Of a stretch of 64,000 bases of DNA, positions 28,136 to 36,856 are shown piece after piece. Positions within the stretch are counted from its first letter, which is position 1. Each line of letters starts with the position of its first letter. Below the pieces are notes generated by a model, which saw only the letters and a program-made list of their open reading frames with translations, was not told where the DNA came from and did no database searches. Source of the DNA: Paludibacteraceae bacterium (lineage in GTDB: Bacteria; Bacteroidota; Bacteroidia; Bacteroidales; Paludibacteraceae); contig JAFVDX010000009.1 in assembly GCA_017478225.1 (NCBI GenBank), positions 62,001 to 126,000 on the forward strand, given 5' to 3'. Made by a program: the position numbers and the translations under genes.

Positions 28136-29254
28136 TCATAAACTGATATAAATTTCCCCCGGCAAAGCCTTCACCAAACCAGCAAATTCCATTTGCAAGA
28201 GTTCTGCAATTATCTCGTTATACGGTTTTTGTAATGCCATAACAAGTTGATTGACATGCAGTCCTTCTTCTTCTTTTTTTAGAATCTCTAATAAATTGGC
28301 TTGCAATGGGGGCAGATCATCAAACATAGATGTTTGCACAATTTCTTTAGGTTTATTAGCATCCCATTGCATGGCCATAATGATATCTTGTGCAGATTCA
28401 ACAAGTGCCGCTTTCTGGTTTTTAATAAGTATATTACATCCTTTGGAACATGAATCAGAAGGACGCCCCGGAAAAGCAAATACATCTCTACTATATGATG
28501 CTGCCATGTCAGCGGTAATAAGCGAGCCTCCTTGTTCTTTGGACTCAACCACTAATGTTGCATCACTTATACCTGCGATGATTCTATTACGTGCTATGAA
28601 ATTTTGTCTATCGGGTTGTGTTCCTGACATATATTCCGTAAGTATTCCGCCGTTTTCTAACGCTTCCACCGCAGTTTTTCGATGAACAGCAGGATAAATT
28701 CTGTCTAAGCCATGACCTGGAATGATGATAGTTGGAATACCGGCTTCTAATGCTGCTCTATGAGCAGTTACATCAATACCATAAGCCAAACCGCTTACGA
28801 TAGTGATTTTATTGAGCATAGCCGCTAAATCCAACACAGTTTTTCTACACAATTCTTTACCTTTTTCGGTTGGCATACGAGTACCAACAATAGACAATAG
28901 ATGTCCTTGATTAAAAGCAAGATTACCTTTCCCATAGAGTAAAAGTGGAGCATCAACACATTCCCTAAGACGATAGGGATAGTTGTTTTCTTGAAAGAAA
29001 TACACTTCTATCTTATGTCTTTCAATAAAGGCTAATTCTTCTGATGCTCGTTTTAATGCCTTATCTTTGCTATTTATCAGTTTCACTATAGACTCATGTC
29101 CTAAATGCGTATGCTGCTGAAAATCATTTTGATTAAGACTGAACACTGCTTTAGCGCTGCCAAATCTTATATACAAATCTTTGGCTCGCTTCTGACCTAC
29201 TTCTTCAAGCAAAGGTAATGCTATTCTATATAGCAATTCTTCGGAATTACTCAT
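28136..29254 (-). CDS. dprA: DNA-processing protein DprA (recombination mediator)
   Basis: DprA binds incoming single-stranded DNA and loads RecA during natural transformation; homologues are also kept by species not known to be competent. The 372-residue product has an N-terminal HhH/SAM-like region, then the Rossmann-fold core with VGTRMPTEKGKELCRK, VSGLAYGIDVTAHRAAL, PGHGLDRIYPAVHR, ESKEQGGSLITADMAASY and FAFPGRPSD, and a C-terminal winged helix (about residues 310-372). It follows porX by 4 bp and is probably co-transcribed with it. Confidence 0.96.
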   Translation of the reverse strand: MSNSEELLYRIALPLLEEVGQKRAKDLYIRFGSAKAVFSLNQNDFQQHTHLGHESIVKLINSKDKALKRASEELAFIERHKIEVYFFQENNYPYRLRECVDAPLLLYGKGNLAFNQGHLLSIVGTRMPTEKGKELCRKTVLDLAAMLNKITIVSGLAYGIDVTAHRAALEAGIPTIIIPGHGLDRIYPAVHRKTAVEALENGGILTEYMSGTQPDRQNFIARNRIIAGISDATLVVESKEQGGSLITADMAASYSRDVFAFPGRPSDSCSKGCNILIKNQKAALVESAQDIIMAMQWDANKPKEIVQTSMFDDLPPLQANLLEILKKEEEGLHVNQLVMALQKPYNEIIAELLQMEFAGLVKALPGEIYISL

Positions 29255-29258
29255 ATTA

Positions 29259-30803
29259 TTATTTAGGATTTAGGGTAATAAGCGGAACTAACATCTCTTC
29301 CATAGATATGCCACCATGTTGGAATGTATCTTTATAATACTGAGCATAATAGTTGAAATTGTTAGGATAACCAAAGAAATCGTTACCTGTACAATATACA
29401 TAGGAAGAGGATACATTTGGCGATGGCAAACCGAAATTTTTAGGTTGATCCATGACAAACACATCTTTTGATTTGCATGTAAGTGATTTGCCAACTTTAT
29501 AGCGTAAATTAGTATTGGTATTTTTATCGCCAATAATAAGAATAGGGTTATCTACTCTAACTGTTCCATGGTCGGTGGTTAATATTACTTTGTAGCCTAA
29601 TTGTGCCATACGGCGGAAAAGTTGCAATGTAGGTGAATGTTTAAACCAACTGACTGTTAATGAACGATAAGCCGCTTCATCACTTGCTAACTCACGCATC
29701 ATTTTGCTTTCTGTACGAGAATGTGAGAGCATATCTATGAAATTGATAACAATCACATTCAAAGGAGTATTATTACTACCTAATTTTTGTATTACTTTTT
29801 CACAAAAATCGCTTTCATTGATTTTGCTATATGTAAATTGATCGTGCCGCCTATATCTTTCTATTTGTGTTCTTATAAGTTCTTTTTCACTTAAATTTTT
29901 ACCTTCTTCCTCTTCTTCATCAACCCAATATTGCGGAAACATATCTTTGATTTGCAGTGGCATAAGACCTGAGAATATCGCATTTCTGGCATATTGAGTT
30001 GCTGTAGGCAAAATGGAGCAATACATTTGATCTTCTTGAACAGTAAAGAACTCAGATAGTAATGGTTGAATTGATTTCCACTGGTCGTATCGGAAATTAT
30101 CAATAACAACAAAACATAGTTTGTTATCGTTATCCAATTCTGGGAAAATTTTTTTCTTGAAAATATCCGGACTAAGCAACGGGCGTTTTTGAGGGTCTGA
30201 AAACCAAAGAGGATAATTCTTGGCTATAAATTTAGCAAAAACACTATTTGCTTGTTTGCGCTGCATGGCGAGTAATTCAAGCATAGAAGAGTCAGTATTT
30301 TGCAATTCTATATCCCAATTGACTAATGTTCGATGAATAGCCATCCACTCATCCAAAGTAGTGGCAGTATCAATCATATAAGATATATCCGAAAATTCTT
30401 GTCTATATCCGGTGTTTGCGTGCTCTTTAATAATATCTCTGCTATGTATATGCTTCTTTAGAGTTAGTAAAATTTGATTAGGATTAACCGGCTTTATAAG
30501 ATAATCAGCAATTTTTTCACCTATAGCCTGATCCATAATATTTTCTTCTTCAGATTTAGTTATCATTACTATAGGCAGACTATTATTTATATTTTTAATT
30601 TCAATGAGCGTTTCCAAACCTGACAATCCGGGCATGTTTTCATCAAGAAATACAATATCGAACTGCTGTTCTCGACACATTTCTACTGCATCAATACCAT
30701 TGTTCGCTACCTGAATATCATAACCTTTTTCTTGAAGAAAAATAACATAAGGTTTGAGCAAATCTATCTCATCATCAGCCCATAAAATTCTTTGTTGTCT
30801 CAT
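29259..30803 (-). CDS. porX: PorX-type response regulator with PglZ phosphatase domain
   Basis: PorX regulates the type IX secretion system in Porphyromonas and related bacteria and is an orphan two-component response regulator with an enzymatic output domain. The 514-residue product has a receiver domain (residues 1-125) with phospho-acceptor Asp54 in VFLDENMPG and acidic pocket residues in ADDE. A linker follows, then a PglZ/alkaline-phosphatase-superfamily domain from about residue 200 with metal-site-like motifs VIDNFRYDQW, NFIDMLSHSR and LTTDHGTVRVDNP. The start is the ATG at 30801-30803; the longer frame upstream lacks family similarity. The partner kinase (PorY) is not in the window. 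Confidence 0.93.
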   Translation of the reverse strand: MRQQRILWADDEIDLLKPYVIFLQEKGYDIQVANNGIDAVEMCREQQFDIVFLDENMPGLSGLETLIEIKNINNSLPIVMITKSEEENIMDQAIGEKIADYLIKPVNPNQILLTLKKHIHSRDIIKEHANTGYRQEFSDISYMIDTATTLDEWMAIHRTLVNWDIELQNTDSSMLELLAMQRKQANSVFAKFIAKNYPLWFSDPQKRPLLSPDIFKKKIFPELDNDNKLCFVVIDNFRYDQWKSIQPLLSEFFTVQEDQMYCSILPTATQYARNAIFSGLMPLQIKDMFPQYWVDEEEEEGKNLSEKELIRTQIERYRRHDQFTYSKINESDFCEKVIQKLGSNNTPLNVIVINFIDMLSHSRTESKMMRELASDEAAYRSLTVSWFKHSPTLQLFRRMAQLGYKVILTTDHGTVRVDNPILIIGDKNTNTNLRYKVGKSLTCKSKDVFVMDQPKNFGLPSPNVSSSYVYCTGNDFFGYPNNFNYYAQYYKDTFQHGGISMEEMLVPLITLNPK

Positions 30804-30892
30804 AACTTTTTTCTTTCGATAAAACCTATTGCATATAAAATGAATGAACAATAATTGTTCCAAAATTTGTTGTGAGTTTAGAAAAAATAGTA

Positions 30893-30900
30893 TATCTTTG
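30893..30900 (+). promoter_or_regulatory. -7 promoter box of the methyltransferase-rubredoxin-flavodiiron unit
   Basis: TATCTTTG fits the -7 consensus TAnnTTTG. The nearest TTTG (30866-30869) is 23 bp upstream, slightly too far, so the -33 element is weak. The start codon follows 41 bp later. Confidence 0.5.
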
Positions 30901-30941
30901 CGGCTGTTAATTATAGGGATAGAAAATTTCTAAAATAAAAT

Positions 30942-32270
30942 ATGTTACCTTTGGATTTTATCGACTCAATTGAGCGGCAGATGGGTGATGAACTTGACCT
31001 GTTTTGTCGTGCTATGCAAGCACCTGCTACAACATCAGTCAGGCTCAATGATAAGTTGGTAATACCCGATTTCATCGGAAAAAAAGTTCCTTGGTGCGAC
31101 AATGCTTATTACCTTGATAATCGTCCTAAATTTACTTTGGACCCTCTCCTGCATGCAGGTTGTTATTATGTGCAGGATGCAAGCAGCATGTTTATTGACT
31201 ATATCCTCAAAAAATATGTATCCAAACAATCGGTAGTGCTTGATTTATGTGCTGCACCAGGTGGCAAATCTACTTTGATAAGCCAATATCTTGGTAACGA
31301 TGGATTATTGGTAAGTAATGAAGTAGTAAGACAACGGGTTTTTATACTTTCAGAAAACATTCAAAAATGGGGTAATGGAAATACAGTAGTTACCCATAAT
31401 AAGCCTTCTGATTTTTCTGAGAGATGTACCAATTTCTTTGATTGCATATTAGTTGATGCTCCATGCTCAGGTGAAGGAATGTTTAGAAAAGATGCGAAGG
31501 CAATAGATGAATGGAGCGAGAAAAATGTAGAATTATGTATTTCAAGGCAGCGTTCAATACTTATGGATTCATGGGATGCCCTTCGTCCTGGTGGAATACT
31601 TATTTATTCAACATGTACCTTTAATACACATGAGAATGAGGATAATGCCAATTTTATAAAAAATACTTTACATGCAGATATATTACCACTTGATATACCT
31701 AAAGAGTGGGGTATAACAGAGACTATTGGTTATCATTTTTATCCTCATAAGGTAAAAGGTGAAGGTTTTTATGTATGCGTATTTAGAAAAAAAGATGCAC
31801 CATTTGCCACTAAAAAGTTGAAATCAGATAAGTTGAAGCGTACTGTAGCCACAGAATGTGAAGACACTCTTCGTTCATGGATATTACAACCGGAACTATG
31901 GACACTTAGGCAAGAGGATAGATTCAGTATTGCTTATCCAATTAAGTTTAAGGAATTGATAGACTATTTTTCTACATGCTTAACTTGCATAAGTACAGGA
32001 TTTGGTGTTGGTGAAATGCGTGGAAAAATACCTGCACCGCAACATAGTTTAAGCATGTCTAAACAAATAAGAAAAGAAGAATTTGTAAATATAGAAATAG
32101 ATAAGGAAACAGCATTAAAATACTTAAGATGTGAGGCTTTACCTTTTGAAAATCAGCCGATAGGTTATCTTTTGCTCACATATATGTCCCAACCACTTGG
32201 CTTTGTGAAGAATATAGGTGGTCACAGTAATAATATGTATCCTAAAGAGTGGAGAATAAGAAATTTATAA
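30942..32270 (+). CDS. RsmF/NOL1-NOP2-Sun-type RNA cytosine-C5 methyltransferase
   Basis: An SAM-dependent enzyme methylating C5 of cytosine in rRNA, probably 16S (RsmF-like). The 442-residue product has an N-terminal RNA-contacting segment. It then shows SAM-binding [15 protein letters not shown], the catalytic motif [14 protein letters not shown] with the first conserved cysteine, and the second cysteine in [14 protein letters not shown]. The C-terminal part is a PUA-like extension (about residues 290-442), as in RsmF. The leftward porX gene diverges on the other side. The next gene, rubredoxin, starts 25 bp after its stop. Confidence 0.93.
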   Translation: MLPLDFIDSIERQMGDELDLFCRAMQAPATTSVRLNDKLVIPDFIGKKVPWCDNAYYLDNRPKFTLDPLLHAGCYYVQDASSMFIDYILKKYVSKQSVVLDLCAAPGGKSTLISQYLGNDGLLVSNEVVRQRVFILSENIQKWGNGNTVVTHNKPSDFSERCTNFFDCILVDAPCSGEGMFRKDAKAIDEWSEKNVELCISRQRSILMDSWDALRPGGILIYSTCTFNTHENEDNANFIKNTLHADILPLDIPKEWGITETIGYHFYPHKVKGEGFYVCVFRKKDAPFATKKLKSDKLKRTVATECEDTLRSWILQPELWTLRQEDRFSIAYPIKFKELIDYFSTCLTCISTGFGVGEMRGKIPAPQHSLSMSKQIRKEEFVNIEIDKETALKYLRCEALPFENQPIGYLLLTYMSQPLGFVKNIGGHSNNMYPKEWRIRNL

Positions 32271-32295
32271 AAATAATATTAAAAATAATAGAATT

Positions 32296-32457
32296 ATGAA
32301 AAAGTATGTTTGTACAGTATGCGGTTATGTGTATGATCCTCAGGTAGGTGATCCTGATAGTGGTATTGCTCCAGGTACAGCCTTTGAAGATATCCCATCA
32401 GATTGGGTATGTCCTCTTTGCGGAGTAGGTAAAGATGATTTTGAACCGGAAGACTGA
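32296..32457 (+). CDS. Rubredoxin
   Basis: A 53-residue iron protein for one-electron transfer. It has the four iron-ligating cysteines in two CxxCG knuckles: CTVCGY (Cys6, Cys9) and CPLCGV (Cys39, Cys42). The canonical surroundings DP, GIAPGT, F and DW are also present. Its stop overlaps the start of the flavodiiron gene (TGATG), so the two are translationally coupled; in anaerobes rubredoxin is the usual electron donor to flavodiiron proteins that reduce oxygen or nitric oxide. Confidence 0.97.
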   Translation: MKKYVCTVCGYVYDPQVGDPDSGIAPGTAFEDIPSDWVCPLCGVGKDDFEPED

Positions 32458-33614
32458 TGAGTAGCGATATTATTTACATAGGTGTAAATGATTATGATTT
32501 GCACCTTTTTGAAAGTCAATACCCTGTTCCATGCGGTATGGCATATAATTCTTATCTTATCAAAGATGAGAAAATTGCTATTATAGATACTGTAGATGCT
32601 CGCAAGTCAGACGAATGGAAGCAAAATTTAAGTAATGCTCTTAATGGTCAAACGCCTGATTATCTGATAGTACAACACATGGAACCTGACCATTCAGCAC
32701 TTATACAATGGGTTATTGAAAAATATGATAATATAAAGATTGTGGCAACTCAAAAGGCTATTCAAATGATGCCACAGTTTTTTGAAAACATCAATCTTAC
32801 TAACAGGACTCAAACAGTTAAAGAAGGTGATAAACTTCATTTAGGTAGGCATCAACTTCAATTTATTGTTGCTCCTATGGTTCATTGGCCAGAAGTAATG
32901 GTAAGTTATGAAAGTACAGAAAAAGTACTTTTTTCAGCAGATGCTTTTGGTTCTTTTGGTACTTTAGACCAACAAGAAGATGATTGGGCATGTGAGGCAA
33001 GGAGGTATTATTTCAATATATGTGGAAAATATGGTACACCTGTTCAAAATCTTTTGAAAAAGGCATCAGCATTGGATATACAAACCATTTGCTCACTTCA
33101 CGGACCTATACTTGAGAAAGAAAGTCTCACTCATGCTCTTTCCCTATATAATATATGGAGCAGTTATAAAGCAGAGAAGGATGGTGTGTTTGTAGGTTAT
33201 GCATCAATACATGGCGGAACAAAAGCAGTGGCAGAAGAAGTAGCGGAGATACTAAGAAAAAAATCAGTAAAGGTATGTTTAATGGATTTAACTCAAGAGG
33301 AAGTATCATTTGCAGTGGAAGATGCATTTGCGTATGGTAAAGCGATATTTGCTGCATGTTCTTACGATGCAGGATTGTTTCCTCCAATGTATAATTTACT
33401 TCACCACCTACAGACCAAAGCATGGCAAAATAAGAAGGTAGGAATTATTGAAAACGGCTCTTGGGCTCCCTCTGCAGGAAAAGTGATGAAAGAAATGCTT
33501 GAAAGCATGAAAAATGTTGAAATAATAGAACCAATAGTTACTATTACAAGCAGAATGAAGACTGCTGATAAGGCTCAACTTGAAGTATTGGCTCAAGCGC
33601 TTATTGATGCTTAA
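32457..33614 (+). CDS. fprA: FprA-family flavodiiron protein (oxygen/NO reductase)
   Basis: A cytoplasmic A-type flavoprotein that reduces oxygen to water or nitric oxide to nitrous oxide, protecting anaerobes. The 385-residue product has an N-terminal metallo-beta-lactamase domain with the complete diiron ligand set: HMEPDH (His74, Glu76, Asp78, His79), His143, Asp162 in FSADAFGSFG and His215 in SLHGP. A flavodoxin domain for FMN follows from about residue 245 (VFVGYASIHGGTKAVAEEV). Its start overlaps the rubredoxin stop, and its end overlaps the vanZ-like gene by 8 bases. Oxygen is the more likely substrate, which is inference. Confidence 0.97.
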   Translation: MSSDIIYIGVNDYDLHLFESQYPVPCGMAYNSYLIKDEKIAIIDTVDARKSDEWKQNLSNALNGQTPDYLIVQHMEPDHSALIQWVIEKYDNIKIVATQKAIQMMPQFFENINLTNRTQTVKEGDKLHLGRHQLQFIVAPMVHWPEVMVSYESTEKVLFSADAFGSFGTLDQQEDDWACEARRYYFNICGKYGTPVQNLLKKASALDIQTICSLHGPILEKESLTHALSLYNIWSSYKAEKDGVFVGYASIHGGTKAVAEEVAEILRKKSVKVCLMDLTQEEVSFAVEDAFAYGKAIFAACSYDAGLFPPMYNLLHHLQTKAWQNKKVGIIENGSWAPSAGKVMKEMLESMKNVEIIEPIVTITSRMKTADKAQLEVLAQALIDA

Positions 33615-33987
33615 AATAATAAAATATATTCCTTCAGTTTTGATGGCCGCAATGATTGCTTATCTATCATTGCGGACATCTTCTTTTGACGAATTTAATT
33701 TTATAATAAATATACCTTACGAAGATAAAATAGCGCACATAATAATGTATATATTTTTGGCTATATCTTTATGTATTGCTTCAAGAAAATACATTATTAT
33801 AATCACGATTTCTACTATATATGGAGGAATAATAGAACTTTTACAAAACTATTATTTTCCTCCCCGCACAGGTGAATGGTTAGATTTATTATCGGATTTT
33901 ATAGGTGCTATAATAGGTGTAGTATTATTTATTTTTATTCAAAAGAAAACCTTTAAGAAAATAAATAATAGTAATAGTAAGCAGTAA
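33607..33987 (+). CDS. VanZ-family small membrane protein
   Basis: The 126-residue product has four hydrophobic segments and the VanZ-type features IPYEDKIAHIIMYIFLA (about residues 37-53) and the later PPRTGEWLDLLSDFIGAIIG. VanZ in enterococci gives low-level teicoplanin resistance by an unclear route, but the domain is common in bacteria and no resistance role should be assumed. I start at the ATG 33607, which overlaps the fprA end by 8 bases; an open frame extends slightly further upstream. Its 3' end overlaps the convergent CPBP protease gene by 63 bases. Confidence 0.85.
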   Translation: MLKIIKYIPSVLMAAMIAYLSLRTSSFDEFNFIINIPYEDKIAHIIMYIFLAISLCIASRKYIIIITISTIYGGIIELLQNYYFPPRTGEWLDLLSDFIGAIIGVVLFIFIQKKTFKKINNSNSKQ

Positions 33988-34791
33988 ACTTATAATACCT
34001 ATGAATAAGGTATTTTCAGTACCTAAAGAATCAATAAATTCAGTATTCCAATTATTTTCAGCACATATATAATATATCACAACAGCCAATGCATTATTAG
34101 TAAAATGTGCTAAGATAGGTAGCCACAAACTACCTGACCACAGAAGTATATATCCAAATAGTGCACCCATTAACATTCGCGGAATAAAACCATAGAATTG
34201 AAAATGTATTGTAGAAAAAATAATAGCAACAACCCAAATAGCAACATTTTGGTTGCTATTTTTTTTTGTAATAAAAAAAGATTGCAAAGTACCTCTAAAT
34301 AATACCTCTTCGCTTATTGCAGGTAAAAGAGCCATTAAAAAAATATTGTATAGAAATACGGCAAAATTGTCGGCTTTAAGAAATTGCTCAGTTAAGATAC
34401 GAGCATTTTCTTCTTGAGATTTCATTATTTGCTCTATATCTGCTAAAAAATCAGGCAATACTAACTTTCCGTTAAGCCATGCCAGCATATTTATACATGG
34501 CATAGCAACAAACATTAAGAATACAACTATTAAACTTCCTTTCCACCCAATTTTCTTATCTAAATGTAGAAAACACAAGGGTTTATTATCAACAAACGCA
34601 GCATATATAAAACATGGCAATAAGAATGTTCCAAAGGTTTGCATTAGTTGCATTAACTTAAGCGATTCAATTGATTGGCCACCATCGATTATATACCACA
34701 ATCCTATAAAGAATAGAGTGGATAAAAATACTATAGTAATAAAGAATAATACTTTTATCCACACATTTTTATGTTTCAATATTTCACTCAT
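33925..34791 (-). CDS. CPBP-family intramembrane metalloprotease
   Basis: The 288-residue product has about seven to eight transmembrane segments. It carries the CAAX/Abi (CPBP) motifs: EEVLFRGTLQSFF (motif 1, EExxxR), then FSTIHFQFYGFIPRMLMGALFGY (motif 2 with His) and LPILAHFTNNALAV (motif 3 with His-x3-N). The catalytic Glu and His residues are all present, so it is likely active. The substrate is unknown; relatives act in prenyl-protein maturation or bacteriocin self-immunity. Its ATG overlaps the xseB stop as ATGA. Its last 63 bases overlap the vanZ-like gene on the other strand. Confidence 0.9.
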   Translation of the reverse strand: MSEILKHKNVWIKVLFFITIVFLSTLFFIGLWYIIDGGQSIESLKLMQLMQTFGTFLLPCFIYAAFVDNKPLCFLHLDKKIGWKGSLIVVFLMFVAMPCINMLAWLNGKLVLPDFLADIEQIMKSQEENARILTEQFLKADNFAVFLYNIFLMALLPAISEEVLFRGTLQSFFITKKNSNQNVAIWVVAIIFSTIHFQFYGFIPRMLMGALFGYILLWSGSLWLPILAHFTNNALAVVIYYICAENNWNTEFIDSLGTENTLFIGIISLLLTITIIYFLKGFLLNKNK

Positions 34792-34964
34792 TTTACTAAT
34801 TCTTTTAACTCATTATCAAGTTCTGATAATTGTTTTCTACAAAAATCAATCAATTTTTTGGCTTCAGATGCTTTTTTCTTATAATCATCCATTGATATAT
34901 TATCATCGTTTTCGAGTGAAATGACGATATTATCTAATTTTTTTATTGCTTCGTCGTATGTCAT
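34788..34964 (-). CDS. xseB: Exodeoxyribonuclease VII small subunit
   Basis: A 58-residue helical protein starting MTYDEAIKKLDNIVISLEND, with the XseB pattern of a YDEAxxxLDxIVxxLE helix, a short acidic loop (DNISMDDY) and a second long helix with KKASEAKKLIDFCRKQL. XseB binds the large catalytic subunit XseA to form the enzyme that degrades single-stranded DNA. XseA is not adjacent: the gene upstream (rsmA) diverges, and the gene downstream is the CPBP protease, whose start overlaps the xseB stop. So xseB is separated from its partner gene here. Confidence 0.85.
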   Translation of the reverse strand: MTYDEAIKKLDNIVISLENDDNISMDDYKKKASEAKKLIDFCRKQLSELDNELKELVK

Positions 34965-35032
34965 AGTCTAAAATATTTATTTTGGCAAAATTACATCAAA
35001 AAAAATACTCTCACAAACTCAAAAATATATTA

Positions 35033-35064
35033 TTTGCCCAATTGAAATAAAATTTATATCTTTG
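35033..35064 (+). promoter_or_regulatory. Promoter of rsmA
   Basis: A -33 TTTG (35033-35036), a 20 bp spacer and a -7 TATCTTTG (35057-35064) fit the Bacteroidetes consensus very well. The start codon of rsmA follows 43 bp after the -7 box. Confidence 0.75.
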
Positions 35065-35106
35065 CGGCCGTTAAAATAATAATATCTAATATGGACTATC
35101 ACGCGG

Positions 35107-35925
35107 ATGCAACGAGTAAGAGCAAAGAAATCGCTTGGGCAGCATTTTCTAAGAGACTTGAATGTTGCACAGCAAATAGCAGACAGTCTGCAAATATCCG
35201 ACAATCAAGTTTTTTCGGAAGATAAAATAAGAGTGTTGGAAGTAGGACCGGGAATGGGAGTATTAACTCAATTCTTGCTCCAAAATCCTCGTATAGAACT
35301 TACAGCGATTGAACTTGACAGAGAATCGGTAGATTATCTTAAAGTAAATTTTCCTCAACTTCATCTTATTCATGGCGACTTTTTGAAGTTAGACCTAAAT
35401 GTGTTGTATCCAGAGGGAAACTTTTGTGTTATAGGTAATTATCCATATAACATATCATCTCAGATATTTTTCAAGGTGCTGCAATATAAAGACAAAGTAC
35501 CATGCTGTTCAGGTATGATTCAAAAAGAAGTTGCAGAAAGGCTTGCAGCAAAACCAAAAAATAAATCATACGGAATACTATCAGTATTGATGCAAACATG
35601 GTATGATATAGAATATTTATTTACAGTTCATGAATATGTGTTTGATCCACCTCCTAAGGTCAAATCGGCGGTTGTTAGATTTACGCGCAACCGCCGAAAA
35701 GAGATGGAATGTAATGAACAACTTTTTATAAAGGTAGTTAAGACATCATTCAACCAACGAAGGAAACAGATGAGAAATTCGCTTCAGGTATTACTTGGGA
35801 AAGGAAATAGTTTGCTTGAATTACCTATTATGAAACGAAGACCTGAGGAATTATCTGTTGAAGAATTTATAGGTTTAACCAACTTAATTGAAAAGCACAA
35901 TGTCGGAACTCAGAATATTTTATAA
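35107..35925 (+). CDS. rsmA: 16S rRNA (adenine1518/1519-N6)-dimethyltransferase RsmA (KsgA)
   Basis: RsmA dimethylates two adjacent adenines in helix 45 of 16S rRNA late in 30S assembly. The 272-residue product has the family start RAKKSLGQHFLRD, SAM-binding motif VLEVGPGMGVLTQ, the catalytic-loop motif VIGNYPYNISSQIFF (NxPY type) and C-terminal DPPPKVKSAVVRF. The ATG at 35107 is chosen; an ATG at 35091 is out of frame. The 3' end overlaps the corA start by 26 bases, so rsmA and corA are one unit. Loss of this enzyme gives kasugamycin resistance in other bacteria (family knowledge). Confidence 0.97.
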   Translation: MQRVRAKKSLGQHFLRDLNVAQQIADSLQISDNQVFSEDKIRVLEVGPGMGVLTQFLLQNPRIELTAIELDRESVDYLKVNFPQLHLIHGDFLKLDLNVLYPEGNFCVIGNYPYNISSQIFFKVLQYKDKVPCCSGMIQKEVAERLAAKPKNKSYGILSVLMQTWYDIEYLFTVHEYVFDPPPKVKSAVVRFTRNRRKEMECNEQLFIKVVKTSFNQRRKQMRNSLQVLLGKGNSLLELPIMKRRPEELSVEEFIGLTNLIEKHNVGTQNIL

Positions 35926-36856
35926 GGATAAAGAAAAGGAGAAGGTAAAGATATCTAAAAATCTTGATATTCTTCAGAAAATAGAGAAAAAAGATATTAT
36001 ATGGATAGACTTATTGGATGTAAAAGAAGAAGTTGAGACAGAATTAGAGCAATTTCTTAAAATTTACATTCAAGAAGACGAAGAGATGGAAGAGATAGAG
36101 ATGTCAAGTCGTTATATGCAAACAGACGACTCTATAGTAGCAAACTCTAACTTTTTGAAAGATACATTTGAAACTTGCCCTGTTAACTTTATTATTAAGA
36201 ATGGTGTATTGGTAACAGTTCGTGATGATGAACTTGGTACATTTAACGATACTGTTAAGAAGATGTTTGTAAATACTCGAAATTTCCCAAGTGGATATCA
36301 TGTGTTTGTTGCTCTAATGGAGACTCGAGTTGAATATGATGCTGACATGATAGAGGATACAACGGAACTCATTACAAATTTGTCAATGGAAATCAACAAT
36401 ACTTCTGACCATGTTGACCAAAATATACTAATTAAGATAAAGGACTTACAGGAAAAAGTAACCGTAATTAGGCAGAATGTAATGGATAAGCAAAGGGTGA
36501 TAAGTAATGTGCTTAAATGCGACTTTTTTCCTAAGGATTTGCAGCCTCGATTAACAATGATTATAAAAGATATCAATTCATTATTTGAGTACACAAGATT
36601 TGGTTATGACAGATTGGATTATTTGCAAGATACTTTTCTTGGTCTTGTAAATATAGAACAAAACAAAATAATAAAGATATTTACCATTGTTAACATTGTT
36701 TTTCTTCCACCTACATTGATAGCAAGTATGTATGGAATGAACTTTGATTTTATGCCTGAATTACATTGGCATTTAGGTTATCCGTTTGCAATTGCTCTTA
36801 TGATAGTATTTACATTATTTGTATTACTTGTATTTAGACTAAAGAAATGGATATAA
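35900..36856 (+). CDS. corA: CorA-family magnesium transporter
   Basis: The 318-residue product has a large cytoplasmic N-terminal domain with a long helix (about residues 160-260), then two C-terminal transmembrane segments. The signature GMN (MYGMNFDF) at the end of the first transmembrane helix forms the pore entrance of CorA pentamers, and the loop after it is acidic (MPELHW). It imports Mg2+ and sometimes Co2+ or Ni2+. The start is the ATG at 35900, inside the rsmA end; an in-frame TTG four codons earlier is less likely. It is followed by the AT-rich 232 bp gap with DnaA-box-like repeats. Confidence 0.95.
   Translation: MSELRIFYKDKEKEKVKISKNLDILQKIEKKDIIWIDLLDVKEEVETELEQFLKIYIQEDEEMEEIEMSSRYMQTDDSIVANSNFLKDTFETCPVNFIIKNGVLVTVRDDELGTFNDTVKKMFVNTRNFPSGYHVFVALMETRVEYDADMIEDTTELITNLSMEINNTSDHVDQNILIKIKDLQEKVTVIRQNVMDKQRVISNVLKCDFFPKDLQPRLTMIIKDINSLFEYTRFGYDRLDYLQDTFLGLVNIEQNKIIKIFTIVNIVFLPPTLIASMYGMNFDFMPELHWHLGYPFAIALMIVFTLFVLLVFRLKKWI

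Noticed and set aside
28251..28685. 144-codon plus-strand frame inside dprA
   Set aside because: It is the opposite-strand shadow of the conserved DprA Rossmann core and has no motif of its own.
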